A stretch of DNA of 32,968 nucleotides from Lachnospiraceae bacterium (GTDB lineage Bacteria > Bacillota_A > Clostridia > Lachnospirales > Lachnospiraceae), in contig JAFZAZ010000012.1 in NCBI GenBank assembly GCA_017561985.1, positions 1-32,968 of the forward strand. Reading direction: 5' to 3'. Of the stretch, positions 20,581 to 29,107 are shown piece after piece. Both the position numbers and the translations under genes were made by a program. Within the stretch, counting starts at the first letter, position 1. The number at the start of each line of letters is the position of its first letter. Under the pieces are notes generated by a model, which was given only the letters and a program-made list of their open reading frames with translations, had not been told where the DNA came from and made no database searches.

Positions 20581-22122
20581 TCACCGGTATACGAACTCGC
20601 GGAACACTGCCGTTCCGCCGGGCCGTTTCTCCGACCACGCGCACAGCGCAAAGCGCGCCCCCGTAAAATGATCGAGCCGGAAATACATCCTGTGCGGCTC
20701 TCCGATCGTCACCGCCGCTCCGTTCCTTCGCACGAAGCATGTGACGATGTCTTTCATCTCCGCAAAATCTCCGCGGATGCCGACCGTCGCGACCGGTCCG
20801 TCCAGTTCCTCGCGGAACATCACTTCCGGCGCTTCCGTGTCATTGCAGCCGATTCCGAAGCCGGGCGTCGGCTCCTTCTTCCCGACGATCTCGAGATAAT
20901 ATCGCCCGTCTTCCTTCGCCACGCACACCATGCAGTAACACCCCTGCAGTGCGCACATTCCTGCCCTGTCGCCGTCCGAAAGCCCCGAGGCGTCGACCGT
21001 CACCTCTGCCTCGCAGTCGGGCCAGCGCATACGCTGCGTGAGCGTGTTGCGTGCCCACAGCGGATTCACGCATGCCGCGCCGGTCGTGATCGCAAGTCCT
21101 CCCTCCGGAAGGATGCTCCAGCGCTCGTTGTCGGGCACGTGATTCCACTGCCACTGCGGCTTGAGCGTGCGCTCTTTGCTGCCGTCCGCCTCAAACCGGT
21201 CGGACGCAAACAAAGGCTCATATACATGCTCCGGACGCGTGCTCTCAACCGGCACATCCTCCGGCAGACGCCACTGTCCGTCAACGTACTCTCCGTAGCA
21301 CGGCCATCCGTCCTGCCACGTCACCGGCACCAGCACGGGAATGCGCCCGATCGCACCGGAATCACGGAACAGCACTGCGTACCACCGCCCGTCCGGCGTG
21401 TCCACAAGGCCTCCCTGGGCAATTCCCTGTCCGCAGTATCCGCCGTCGTCCCAGAACGCGTCGCGGCCGACGTATTCGCCGTCGAGCGTGTCGCTCACAA
21501 ACACCGCCTCGGTGCGGCGCGACGTCGCCTTCGGCCAGTGGATCAACGTTAAAACAAATCTTCCGTCAATATTGTAAAGATGCGCGCCCTCGTACCCTAA
21601 GAACACCTTCTCGCGGTCATCGCGCACGATCACCTTGTCGACGCCGCCCTCCTTCGGGCCGGACATGTCGTCGCGAAGCTCCGTCAGCCGGATCTCCGTG
21701 TTGCCGGACACAAGGAATTTTCTCCCGTCCTCCGCAAAATAAAGCGAACAGTCGTGGAAGTATCCCTCGATCCTCCTGTGCTCCCACGGCCCCTCCACAC
21801 TCCTGGCGGTGAAGAGATGCGTATTCTCCTGTCCGTGGCTCACAAAGACGACGTAGAAGGTTCCGTCGTGGCAGCGAAGCGATGCCGCCCACATGCCCTT
21901 GCCGTAGCAGTTCTGCCCGTTCTCAAGCCGCTCCGCGGGCGTCCCGTCGAGCGAGCTGAAGATGTACGACGCAATCTCCCAATGTGCGAGGTCATACGAG
22001 CGGAGAATCACGCCTCCGGGCATGAAATACATCGTCGTGCTGACCATATAGTACGCATCGCCGACGCGGATGACATCCGGGTCCGGATAGTCCATACGCG
22101 TGAGCGGATTGATCTCTCTCAT
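20581..22122 (-). CDS. GH43 glycosidase (beta-xylosidase/arabinofuranosidase type)
   Basis: The 513-residue protein shows the GH43 five-bladed propeller triad: base Asp14 in DYPDPDV, modulator Asp124 in HDCSLYF and acid Glu178 in GYEGAHLYN. The C-terminal 200 residues (from about 310) form a beta-sandwich of the kind attached to GH43 xylosidases, with FRLDHFTGARFALCAW near the end. There is no signal peptide, so the enzyme is cytoplasmic and should act on imported xylo- or arabino-oligosaccharides. GGAG lies seven bases before the ATG. It lies between a membrane aminopropyltransferase-like gene and GH10. Confidence 0.9.
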   Translation of the reverse strand: MREINPLTRMDYPDPDVIRVGDAYYMVSTTMYFMPGGVILRSYDLAHWEIASYIFSSLDGTPAERLENGQNCYGKGMWAASLRCHDGTFYVVFVSHGQENTHLFTARSVEGPWEHRRIEGYFHDCSLYFAEDGRKFLVSGNTEIRLTELRDDMSGPKEGGVDKVIVRDDREKVFLGYEGAHLYNIDGRFVLTLIHWPKATSRRTEAVFVSDTLDGEYVGRDAFWDDGGYCGQGIAQGGLVDTPDGRWYAVLFRDSGAIGRIPVLVPVTWQDGWPCYGEYVDGQWRLPEDVPVESTRPEHVYEPLFASDRFEADGSKERTLKPQWQWNHVPDNERWSILPEGGLAITTGAACVNPLWARNTLTQRMRWPDCEAEVTVDASGLSDGDRAGMCALQGCYCMVCVAKEDGRYYLEIVGKKEPTPGFGIGCNDTEAPEVMFREELDGPVATVGIRGDFAEMKDIVTCFVRRNGAAVTIGEPHRMYFRLDHFTGARFALCAWSEKRPGGTAVFREFVYR

Positions 22123-22146
22123 GTCTGTTCTCCGACTGTTGCAAAA

Positions 22147-23790
22147 CTATTCAAGCGCATCCAGAAGCGCCGTGAGACCGCCTTCGCGGTACACCTTCCG
22201 GTAGTACTCGACCTCGTCGCGAATGAGGTCGTCGATCATGCGCATGCCGAGCAGTTCCACCGGCGCCCGGTCGTCCGTCATGATGCGGTCGCCCGCGACA
22301 TACGGCACGAGGCGCTGCTGCACCGTTCGCATCATCTCCGCAAGTTCCTCATTTTCCTCTTTCGCAATCTGCTCCGTGAGATCCGCAGGCTTCACGCAGG
22401 CGAACAGCTCCGCGTTCGTGGCGTCCGCGACATCCGCCGTCGCCACCCACGGAAACACGCTTGCGATCGTGTCCGCGAGATAGAAGTTGATCCCGTCTTC
22501 GCGGGAGCCCTTCATGTTCAGGTTGACGACCATCACGCCGCCCTCGTTCAAATGGTCCTTCACAAGCTGAAAGAACTCGACCGAGGACATCTGAAACGGG
22601 ATCGTGATGTCCTGGTACGCGTCGACCATGATCACGTCGTACTTCGTGTCGACCGCGTTGAGAAACGCCCGCCCGTCGTAGGTTGTGACCTTCACCTCCG
22701 GCGACAGCGCAAAATATTTCTCGGCCAGTTCGGTGATCTTCCCGTCGATCTCCACACCCTCGACGGTGACGTTGTCAAAATACCGCAGGCACTGCGTCGC
22801 ATACGTTCCCGAGCCGTTTCCGAGCACGAGGATCGACAGCTCCCCGCGGTCCCTGATCCCCGCGAGATACGGCGCCGCCATCGCATAATCGTAATACATG
22901 CCGGTGAGCCCCTTGTCCTTGCAGTAGACGGACTGTACGCCGAACAAAACGTTGGTCGAGAGGATCACCTGACGGTCGTCCTCGGACACCTGCAGATAAT
23001 TGTAGATGGACTCTCCCTCGTACGTGAGGTCCTTCTGCCAGAACGCAAAACTGTTTCCGTGGCCGAACACGCAGCACACGATGAAGAGACTGAGCGCTGC
23101 AGGGAGTTTTTTCATTTTCCGAACTGCGATGCCGGAGCTTACGAAGTAAACCGCCGCGAGCACGAGCAGGATTCCCGCGAAGATCAGAAACGTCACGGAC
23201 GTTCCGACCGCAGGGATGCTCACAAACGTCGGCACGAACGTTCCGATGATGCTGCCGACCGTGTTGGACGCGTTGAGGTTGCCGACGAGGCGGCCGTTGT
23301 CCTCAAGGTTGTCCGTTGCGAATTTGACGAGCGAGGGCGTCACCGTGCCGAGCAGAAACAGCGGGAACACGAAGATCACCATGCACGCCGTAAAGCCTGC
23401 GATCACAAGGAAATTGCTGCTGACCGTGAAGATGAGCAGTGCCGAGATGCCCAGGATGATGTACTTGCCGACCACCGGGATCAGTGCGATCCACACCGCC
23501 GCGATTATAACTCGTGCGTACAGCCGGTCCGGGCTCGGATTCCTGTCGGCGCTCCGTCCTCCGTAGATGTTGCCGAGCGCCATCGCGATCATGATGGTTC
23601 CGATGATAATCGTCCACACGATCTGCGACGAGCTGAAATACGGCGCCAGCAACCGGCTCGCGCCGAGCTCCACTGCCATCACGGACATGCCCGCGAAAAA
23701 TTCGGTCAGATACAAAAATATGCGCCGCCTCAAAATCGGTCTGCGCTCCGCAAGAGCTGCTATTCTCTCGTTCTCCACTTCCTTCTCCAC
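22147..23790 (-). CDS. Membrane-fused spermidine-synthase-like protein
   Basis: The 547-residue protein has about seven hydrophobic segments in residues 25-250 (FLYLTEFFAGMSVMAVELGASRLL first), a transporter-like region. A soluble domain of the spermidine synthase fold follows: SAM-type loop LVLGNGSGTYA, VEGVEID, and DVIMVDAYQD. The catalytic residues of true aminopropyltransferases are not clearly conserved, as in other fused proteins of this kind, so polyamine synthesis is doubtful. The start is uncertain: the GTG at 23788-23790 has no good ribosome site, while a GTG at 23776-23778 follows GGAGAAGGA. It lies 24 bases before GH43. Confidence 0.8.
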   Translation of the reverse strand: MEKEVENERIAALAERRPILRRRIFLYLTEFFAGMSVMAVELGASRLLAPYFSSSQIVWTIIIGTIMIAMALGNIYGGRSADRNPSPDRLYARVIIAAVWIALIPVVGKYIILGISALLIFTVSSNFLVIAGFTACMVIFVFPLFLLGTVTPSLVKFATDNLEDNGRLVGNLNASNTVGSIIGTFVPTFVSIPAVGTSVTFLIFAGILLVLAAVYFVSSGIAVRKMKKLPAALSLFIVCCVFGHGNSFAFWQKDLTYEGESIYNYLQVSEDDRQVILSTNVLFGVQSVYCKDKGLTGMYYDYAMAAPYLAGIRDRGELSILVLGNGSGTYATQCLRYFDNVTVEGVEIDGKITELAEKYFALSPEVKVTTYDGRAFLNAVDTKYDVIMVDAYQDITIPFQMSSVEFFQLVKDHLNEGGVMVVNLNMKGSREDGINFYLADTIASVFPWVATADVADATNAELFACVKPADLTEQIAKEENEELAEMMRTVQQRLVPYVAGDRIMTDDRAPVELLGMRMIDDLIRDEVEYYRKVYREGGLTALLDALE

Positions 23791-23831
23791 CTTTGTTTAT
23801 TTTCCGGCTCAGCCGTTCTGAGCTTTCCTGT

Positions 23832-24494
23832 TCAATCGTTCTGCGCCGCCCGAAGCATCCACGCACACGCGTCGTTCATATCCTCCGCAACGCAGTCCGC
23901 AAGCTCACGCATCTCGTCCGTCACCGGCAGAAGGTCCGGCACCATGACGGCCTTCATGCCTGCCGCGTGCGCCGCGCGGATCCCGTTGTGCGAATCCTCC
24001 ACGGCGATCGCCTGCTCTGGCGCAACACCGAGCGCCTCACAGGCCTTTAAGAAGATCTCCGGGTCGGGCTTTGAGTGCGTCACGGTGTCGCCTCCGACTA
24101 CCGCCGCAAAATACTTCAATATCCCGGTCGATTCCAGATGTCTCATCACCTTCTCGCGCCTCGTTGAGGAGGCAACCGCAAGCGAAAGCCCCGCCTTCGA
24201 GAGCTCCTCCAGCGTCTCGTAAACGCCGTCCTTCACAGGCACGCCCTTCTCACGCACATACCGGTTGTACATCTCGCTCGTGCGTTTGCAGTACTCAGGA
24301 TACGGAAAATCCTCCCCGTAGTGATCGTACACGATCCTCTCCGTCGCCTGCGCGTTGACGCCGATGCACAACGCGTACACATCGGGCATGTTCGGGATGC
24401 CGTCCTCCTTCGCGACCTCGTACCAGCAGTTGCGGCAGAGCCGCTCCGTGTCGAACAGCACGCCGTCCATATCAAAAACCACCGCAGTAATCAT
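23832..24494 (-). CDS. HAD-superfamily hydrolase (beta-phosphoglucomutase-like)
   Basis: The 220-residue protein starts at an ATG with AAGG eight bases upstream; an in-frame extension of 115 codons has no start signal. HAD motif I is FDMDGVLFDTE (Asp8 nucleophile, Asp10), motif II AVASSTRREKV, motif III KPDPEIFLKAC and motif IV VEDSHNGIRAA. A four-helix cap sits between motifs I and II. This is the subgroup of beta-phosphoglucomutases and small sugar-phosphate phosphatases. Its place ahead of GH43 and GH10 would suit a sugar phosphate substrate, which is inference. Confidence 0.9.
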   Translation of the reverse strand: MITAVVFDMDGVLFDTERLCRNCWYEVAKEDGIPNMPDVYALCIGVNAQATERIVYDHYGEDFPYPEYCKRTSEMYNRYVREKGVPVKDGVYETLEELSKAGLSLAVASSTRREKVMRHLESTGILKYFAAVVGGDTVTHSKPDPEIFLKACEALGVAPEQAIAVEDSHNGIRAAHAAGMKAVMVPDLLPVTDEMRELADCVAEDMNDACAWMLRAAQND

Positions 24495-24547
24495 AGTTTC
24501 AACCTTCAAAGTTCGATGCGGATCGAAAAAGCCCTCCGCGGTCCATA

Positions 24548-24973
24548 CTACTGAATTCTTCCCTCGCCGCCCATCAGCCGCGTCATCTCCTCGATGCGCT
24601 CGATCGGGAACGGCGGGTTTGTGAGCGGGCGCAGCGCGATCGACATCAGCTTCATCGGGTTGTCGTCGGCAGCCACGCGGTTCGAGCTCATCGCACCGCA
24701 CACGCGGCAGCGGTGAATGATCGCCCACTCTCCGTTTTTGCGCACCCACACCGCTATCGCGTCCATGTGTCCGCCGCAGTCGCTCTCGCGATCTCCGGGC
24801 TCGATGTCCACATGAAGGCTCGTCAGACAGTTCGGGCAATGGTTTCTGTGGTCACTCCCGGCACCCGCCGGCACGACTGTTCTTCCGCACTCCTTGCACA
24901 CGAACGTCTCGTCGCACGGATGCGTCTTATAATACCCCTTCTCATAGGATCTCTTCTTGTTCTCTCGGTTCAT
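24548..24973 (-). CDS. RNHCP-domain zinc-ribbon protein
   Basis: The 141-residue protein contains FVCKECGRTVVP, then HRNHCPNCLTSLHVD, so that the literal RNHCP motif that names the domain is at residues 43-47. The Cys pairs 27/30 and 46/49 would bind zinc. A second Cys/His region (HRCRVCGAMSSNRV) follows. The biochemical role of this family is not known to me. The ATG at 24971-24973 has AGGAG nine bases upstream; an upstream in-frame extension lacks one. It is first in its unit, after the terminator at 25161-25195. Confidence 0.85.
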   Translation of the reverse strand: MNRENKKRSYEKGYYKTHPCDETFVCKECGRTVVPAGAGSDHRNHCPNCLTSLHVDIEPGDRESDCGGHMDAIAVWVRKNGEWAIIHRCRVCGAMSSNRVAADDNPMKLMSIALRPLTNPPFPIERIEEMTRLMGGEGRIQ

Positions 24974-25045
24974 GATCAATGTCTCCTGATGGTTCATTTT
25001 CCGGCGGAAAAGCCTCCGAAAAGCCTTCGCAGACCGCGTTTCGGA

Positions 25046-25100
25046 CGCTTCGCCCCACGCTGTCAGTTTACCACACAACGCCTTTTCGCACAAGGAAAAT
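25046..25100 (-). promoter_or_regulatory. Weak promoter candidate for the RNHCP unit
   Basis: On the minus strand, TTGTGC, a 17-base spacer ending in TGG (extended -10), then TAAACT lies about 90 bases before the RNHCP start. Match is moderate. The rest of the 240-base gap holds the terminator at 25161-25195 and nothing else recognised. Confidence 0.35.
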
Positions 25101-25160
25101 GCCCTGTCATATCCTTTCCACTTGTCTCTGCCCGGCAGAATGTTCCATCCGCGCGGGCGC

Positions 25161-25195
25161 AAAAAAAAGGCGGACACGCATTTTGCGCATCCGCC
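25161..25195 (-). terminator. Intrinsic terminator of the envelope unit
   Basis: On the minus strand GGCGGATGCGCA pairs with TGCGTGTCCGCC (12 pairs, two G-U) around AAA, followed by eight T. It lies 17 bases after the stop of the 522-residue protein gene. Confidence 0.92.
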
Positions 25196-25212
25196 GTGAA
25201 GATCTATGCCGA

Positions 25213-26781
25213 TCAATCTCCGTTGTCCGTCGAAGCTACCATCTCAAGCAGCAGCCACTTGGGATTGTCCTTGCCGTCATCGGTATCATCGATGTAGATG
25301 AAATAGAACGTCGAATCGATGACCTGCGTGATATCGCTGCCGCCCTTCGTCAGCTTCATATGCTTGACGTATGAGATCCGGATGGAGAAACAATCGTCCG
25401 TATACTCGGTGTACTCTCCCACCTTGAGATCCTCGAGCCGGTTGTTCGCCACGTCGTGAAGACTGATGAAGGTGATGTCGATACCGGTTGCGTACTCCTT
25501 CGCCTTGTCGTACAGAAGCGTTCCCTTCACGAGGTAGGAACGGATCTCAGCAAGTCCGTGGTTGGAGCCCTTGAGGTCGCTCGTCATGAAGTCGCCCCAT
25601 TTTTTCGCCGTGTTCAGCGCAATGTCATACCGCTCCTGCGGGATGTCCTCGCTCTTCTTCGGCACATAGCTGATGTCGATGTTTCCGTCGTCGTCCTTCA
25701 CGAACTCGAGAGGCTCGCCCTCTTTGTTCGTGATCACAACATCGGGATCTCTCAGGAGTCCCTCGACGCGGTACGTCACGTTCGTCGGTATTGTCGTGTA
25801 ATCAACCAGAAGCGTCAGATCCTTCGGCAACTCTTCGCGCTCGATGATGTACTCGTCGGTGAGCTCTTTTCCGTTGACCGAAATCTTGCTGCCGGCTGGA
25901 ACCGTATATATGTAATTCGATGTTGTCTCGTTGATGATCGGAAGGATCTCGTCGATCTTCCAGTCGCACACCTCAAGGATCGCAAGGATACGCTTGGGGT
26001 TGTAGGACGCCAGCTTCATTCTCGCAACTTCATTTCCGTCGCCGAGAATGTCATATACGGGGTTCGTGGTGCTGTAGCTCTTTTCGTTCTTGCGGCAGGT
26101 GAATTCTTTCACTCCCGCAAGCATTTTCATGTATTCTTCCTTGACGATGTCCTCACTCTCAAACTCGCCGGAGAGCTTCGGAACGTCAAGCTGTCTCGCA
26201 ACGGAACCGTCGCGCACTTTCACGACAAATTCCTGAAGAAGACGGTCCACGTTATTTTCCACCTGAGACTTTTCATAGTCCTCAAGGCAACGGTCGGTGT
26301 AGCTCCAGATGTAGAACATGCCGATGATCAGCAGGATCGCCCATACAGCCAGTCCCACAAGGAACATGCGGCGTCCGCGGCGTCTCTTCTTCTCTTCCGC
26401 GCGGAGCTTAGCGCGCCAGCGCTTCGATGCTGCCGACATCTCCTCCTCGTCTCCGCCGTCGTCCGGTCCGGGGCCTGCAGGTGCGGGCACCTTCTTCGAC
26501 GGTACACGCTCAGCCGAAGATCTGCGTTCGGCCGAAGATCTGCTCGGCGCAGCCGGCTTGCTGTCCTCCGCTGCGCGGCGGGGCTTCGCTGCCGGCTCGT
26601 CCTTCTCGCTCGCAACATGCGAACGGGCGGGCGCTGCAGACGTCAATTTTACGCCGGTTTTGCCGGCGAGGTCGTTCCAGAACTCGTCGTCGCCGTCCGT
26701 ACTCTCATCGCGGAACGCCTCGTACATGTCGCGATAACGCTCGCCGCTGATGATTCTTTTCTTTTTCTCTTTGGTAGCCAA
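25213..26781 (-). CDS. Unrecognised single-pass membrane protein with large extracellular domain
   Basis: The 522-residue protein starts at TTG; AGGGGGA lies about 11 bases upstream and no ATG is near. Residues 1-138 are cytoplasmic, charged and of low complexity (Ala/Ser/Lys/Pro-rich, with the repeat RSSAERRSSAER encoded by an imperfect 18-bp tandem). One membrane segment is at about 139-160. The rest, about 360 residues, is predicted outside and acidic, with strands such as GSKISVNGKELTDEYI that suggest PEGA/TcaA-like beta modules. I recognise no family. It is last in a unit with PAP2, GT2-GtrA and phosphodiester glycosidase genes, so an envelope role is likely. Confidence 0.75.
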   Translation of the reverse strand: MATKEKKKRIISGERYRDMYEAFRDESTDGDDEFWNDLAGKTGVKLTSAAPARSHVASEKDEPAAKPRRAAEDSKPAAPSRSSAERRSSAERVPSKKVPAPAGPGPDDGGDEEEMSAASKRWRAKLRAEEKKRRRGRRMFLVGLAVWAILLIIGMFYIWSYTDRCLEDYEKSQVENNVDRLLQEFVVKVRDGSVARQLDVPKLSGEFESEDIVKEEYMKMLAGVKEFTCRKNEKSYSTTNPVYDILGDGNEVARMKLASYNPKRILAILEVCDWKIDEILPIINETTSNYIYTVPAGSKISVNGKELTDEYIIEREELPKDLTLLVDYTTIPTNVTYRVEGLLRDPDVVITNKEGEPLEFVKDDDGNIDISYVPKKSEDIPQERYDIALNTAKKWGDFMTSDLKGSNHGLAEIRSYLVKGTLLYDKAKEYATGIDITFISLHDVANNRLEDLKVGEYTEYTDDCFSIRISYVKHMKLTKGGSDITQVIDSTFYFIYIDDTDDGKDNPKWLLLEMVASTDNGD

Positions 26782-26837
26782 CGGTATTTATTCCCCCTGC
26801 CTGTTATCTTGTCAAATGCATTTTGCTTCTTTCCTCA

Positions 26838-27932
26838 TCACTGCTTCGGCGGCATAACCACCATCGCATCCGGAAGACGCCACGAACCGTTCTGGTAGTA
26901 GAACGTAACGCTGGTCATCTCATATTTGCCCTTGTATACCATCGTGGAGGAGCTTCCGCCGTCGAGGTTGGCTGCGTTGACCGCGCCGTAATCGAGCATG
27001 ACTGCGATCAGGTCCGAAGCCGTCGCTCCGAGATGTCCGCCGGCACCGCGGCCGTCGGTTACAAACAGAAGGATCGCGCCGTCGGCACGCTGGCCGATCG
27101 CAGTACGGGGGTTGCTTCCGCTTCCCTGTCCCTTCATCTCACGGCCCTCGCCGTTGATGATCAGCGGAACGAAGTGGTTATTCGCGTCGGAGGTCTCCTC
27201 CTGGAACGTAACCGCATCGCGGATCCTTGCTTCCCTGATGTATTTTTCCGTATCTGCCGCATTCATTCCCGCGAGGTCCTTGATCACGAGCAGATTGTCT
27301 TCATCCATACCGATCAGATACAGTCCGCGGAACTCCTGCGGCTTGTTTCTCTGAATCTGTCCCTGCGACACAACGACACCGTAAGGATAGCCGCCGCTGT
27401 TGCCCGAGGAGTAATACAGACCGCCGTTGACACCGCCGATACCGCCGGTTTCACTGACGATCACGTCGAGGTCCTTACCTTTCTCGCCGAAAGGATACGT
27501 GGTTCCCACGATCACCTGCGAAGGGTCCTTGATGATCATCATTTTTCCGAAAAATGTACGCCCGGAAACCTTCTCGATGCGGACGCCGTTCTCATCGAAG
27601 ACTTCCTCTTTCTTGCCCGGATTGGACGGATCTTTCTTCGGATCATCCTTCTTGCCGATCTGGATCAGGGACTTGTCGATCTCCGTCGACATCTCCCCCA
27701 TCTTGTTGGCGTCGATGATCGCGTCGCGCTCTTCCTTCGTGCTGACCAGGCTCGCTACAAACTTCAGCTGTCCCGACTCCAGGATCGTTGTGATGAACGT
27801 CGCTTTCGCGGCCTCCGAAGATCCGTTGCAGCACTTGTAAATGATTCCGTACAGGGTTCCCGCGAGGATGACTAACGTCACGAGAAGCACCAGCAAAAAG
27901 CGAAGAAAATATCTTCCGATTCTCTTAAGCAT
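26838..27932 (-). CDS. Membrane-anchored phosphodiester glycosidase (NAGPA domain)
   Basis: The 364-residue protein starts at an ATG eight bases after AGGAGG, overlapping the end of the glycosyltransferase gene by eight bases. An N-terminal membrane segment (residues about 8-32) anchors it with the enzyme outside. The NAGPA-type domain is visible in GGIGGVNGGLYYS, NPRTAIGQRADGAILLFVTDGRG and the late motif NAANLDGGSSSTMVY, the conserved Asp-Gly-Gly-Ser signature. The family removes N-acetylglucosamine or other sugars joined by a phosphodiester. Near a PAP2 phosphatase and a lipid-linked-sugar transferase, it may trim or recycle wall or teichoic-type polymers. Confidence 0.88.
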   Translation of the reverse strand: MLKRIGRYFLRFLLVLLVTLVILAGTLYGIIYKCCNGSSEAAKATFITTILESGQLKFVASLVSTKEERDAIIDANKMGEMSTEIDKSLIQIGKKDDPKKDPSNPGKKEEVFDENGVRIEKVSGRTFFGKMMIIKDPSQVIVGTTYPFGEKGKDLDVIVSETGGIGGVNGGLYYSSGNSGGYPYGVVVSQGQIQRNKPQEFRGLYLIGMDEDNLLVIKDLAGMNAADTEKYIREARIRDAVTFQEETSDANNHFVPLIINGEGREMKGQGSGSNPRTAIGQRADGAILLFVTDGRGAGGHLGATASDLIAVMLDYGAVNAANLDGGSSSTMVYKGKYEMTSVTFYYQNGSWRLPDAMVVMPPKQ

Positions 27933-29052
27933 TGAATTCTCCCTCCTGTTCCTTGTTTGCAAACACCCAGCGCTTCTGCACCTGGTAACTGATCACAAAC
28001 AGGCACATATCTACACAGAATTTGACAATCGACTCCAGCACTCCCGCGCCCAGACCGAAGACCTTCTCCGCCACGAGATGGACGAGCAGGAACGAAGCTG
28101 TCATCTGGCATATCGCCAATATGTAATACCTCACAAGCGTACCGCCGACTCCCCTCGTGCTCTTGAACACGACCTTGCGGTTCAGGCAGAAGTTGACGAC
28201 CGTACTCACCACGCGTGCGCCGACAGTCGCAAGCGCGATGCGCAATTTGGAATCCTCCGGGCCCATTCCCGCGCTCTCCAGTCCTCCGTTGATCAGGAAG
28301 AACAGAAGCGTGTCGATCAAAAAACACACGAGCGATGCGCTCAGGAATTTGGCGAGAACCGAGGTTCCCACATGTTTGAAAATGATCTTGTAGATCCGCC
28401 ACGAATCGCGAAACGGATGAAAATGCGAGGACGCATTGTCGTCGATATATACGGTCTCGATCACGACCTCGTGGAGCGCGATCTTTTTGTCCTTCAGGAT
28501 CAGCAGCTGGTTCGTCTCATACTCGTAGCGCTCACCCGCAATCTCGCACATAAGAGGGAGATATTTTGCGGGGATGGCGCGAAGGCCCGTCTGCGTGTCG
28601 CTGATGCGGATGCCGCAGAAGATGCGGAACACAGCCTTCGTGATGTTGTTGCCGTTGCGGCTCTTGAACGGAACGTCCGGCTTGCTGAAATCGCGCACGC
28701 CGAGCACAACCTTGTCCTTCTGCTCCACCATCGCCTCTGCGCAGGCGCGGATATCTTTCGGCAAATGCTGTCCGTCGCCGTCGACGGTCACAACGCCGTC
28801 CGAGTCGGGTCTGTTTTCCGCAATGTATGCAAACGCCGTCTTCATCGCGCGGCCCTTGCCCTTGTTCACCTCATGTGTCAAAACGGTCACGCCCTCCATG
28901 GCCGCCACCGTCGCAAAAGGTTCTTTGTATTCCGCTGCGCTTCCGTCGTCCACAACCACGATGTCGGTAAAGCCCTCCGCAAGGATTCCCCTGACGGTGT
29001 TTACCATCTTCTCATCGGGATTGAGCGACGGAACGATGATTGTAACGTTCAC
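27925..29052 (-). CDS. GT2 glycosyltransferase fused to GtrA-like membrane domain
   Basis: From a GTG with GGAGG four bases upstream the protein has 375 residues; a GTG seven codons earlier (with GAGGAG further off) is an alternative. Residues 1-220 are a GT2 domain of the dolichyl-phosphate-mannose/DPM1 type: TIIVPSLNPDE, VVVDDGSA and the DxD-bearing TVDGDGQHLP. Residues about 235-370 have four membrane segments of the GtrA/DPMS fold, with NFCLNRKVVFKS and KRWVF. The fusion makes and possibly flips undecaprenyl-phosphate-linked sugar for envelope glycans. An operator-like palindrome lies about 65 bases upstream inside the PAP2 gene. Confidence 0.88.
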   Translation of the reverse strand: MNVTIIVPSLNPDEKMVNTVRGILAEGFTDIVVVDDGSAAEYKEPFATVAAMEGVTVLTHEVNKGKGRAMKTAFAYIAENRPDSDGVVTVDGDGQHLPKDIRACAEAMVEQKDKVVLGVRDFSKPDVPFKSRNGNNITKAVFRIFCGIRISDTQTGLRAIPAKYLPLMCEIAGERYEYETNQLLILKDKKIALHEVVIETVYIDDNASSHFHPFRDSWRIYKIIFKHVGTSVLAKFLSASLVCFLIDTLLFFLINGGLESAGMGPEDSKLRIALATVGARVVSTVVNFCLNRKVVFKSTRGVGGTLVRYYILAICQMTASFLLVHLVAEKVFGLGAGVLESIVKFCVDMCLFVISYQVQKRWVFANKEQEGEFNA

Positions 29053-29107
29053 GTTGCCTCCGAAATGTGTCACAAACCGTTTTTCTCCTCTTCGGGAGAC
29101 CTTCCGG

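Noticed and set aside
21754..24222. Very long plus-strand open frame (822 codons) opposite the HAD, aminopropyltransferase-like and GH43 genes
   Set aside because: It is the antisense shadow of three genes with clear catalytic motifs. The translation is Arg/His/Val-rich without domains, and it lacks a ribosome site.
24495..24839. N-terminal extension of the HAD gene upstream of 24494
   Set aside because: It overlaps the RNHCP gene in another frame, is Arg-rich without similarity, and the HAD motif I starts eight residues after the chosen ATG.
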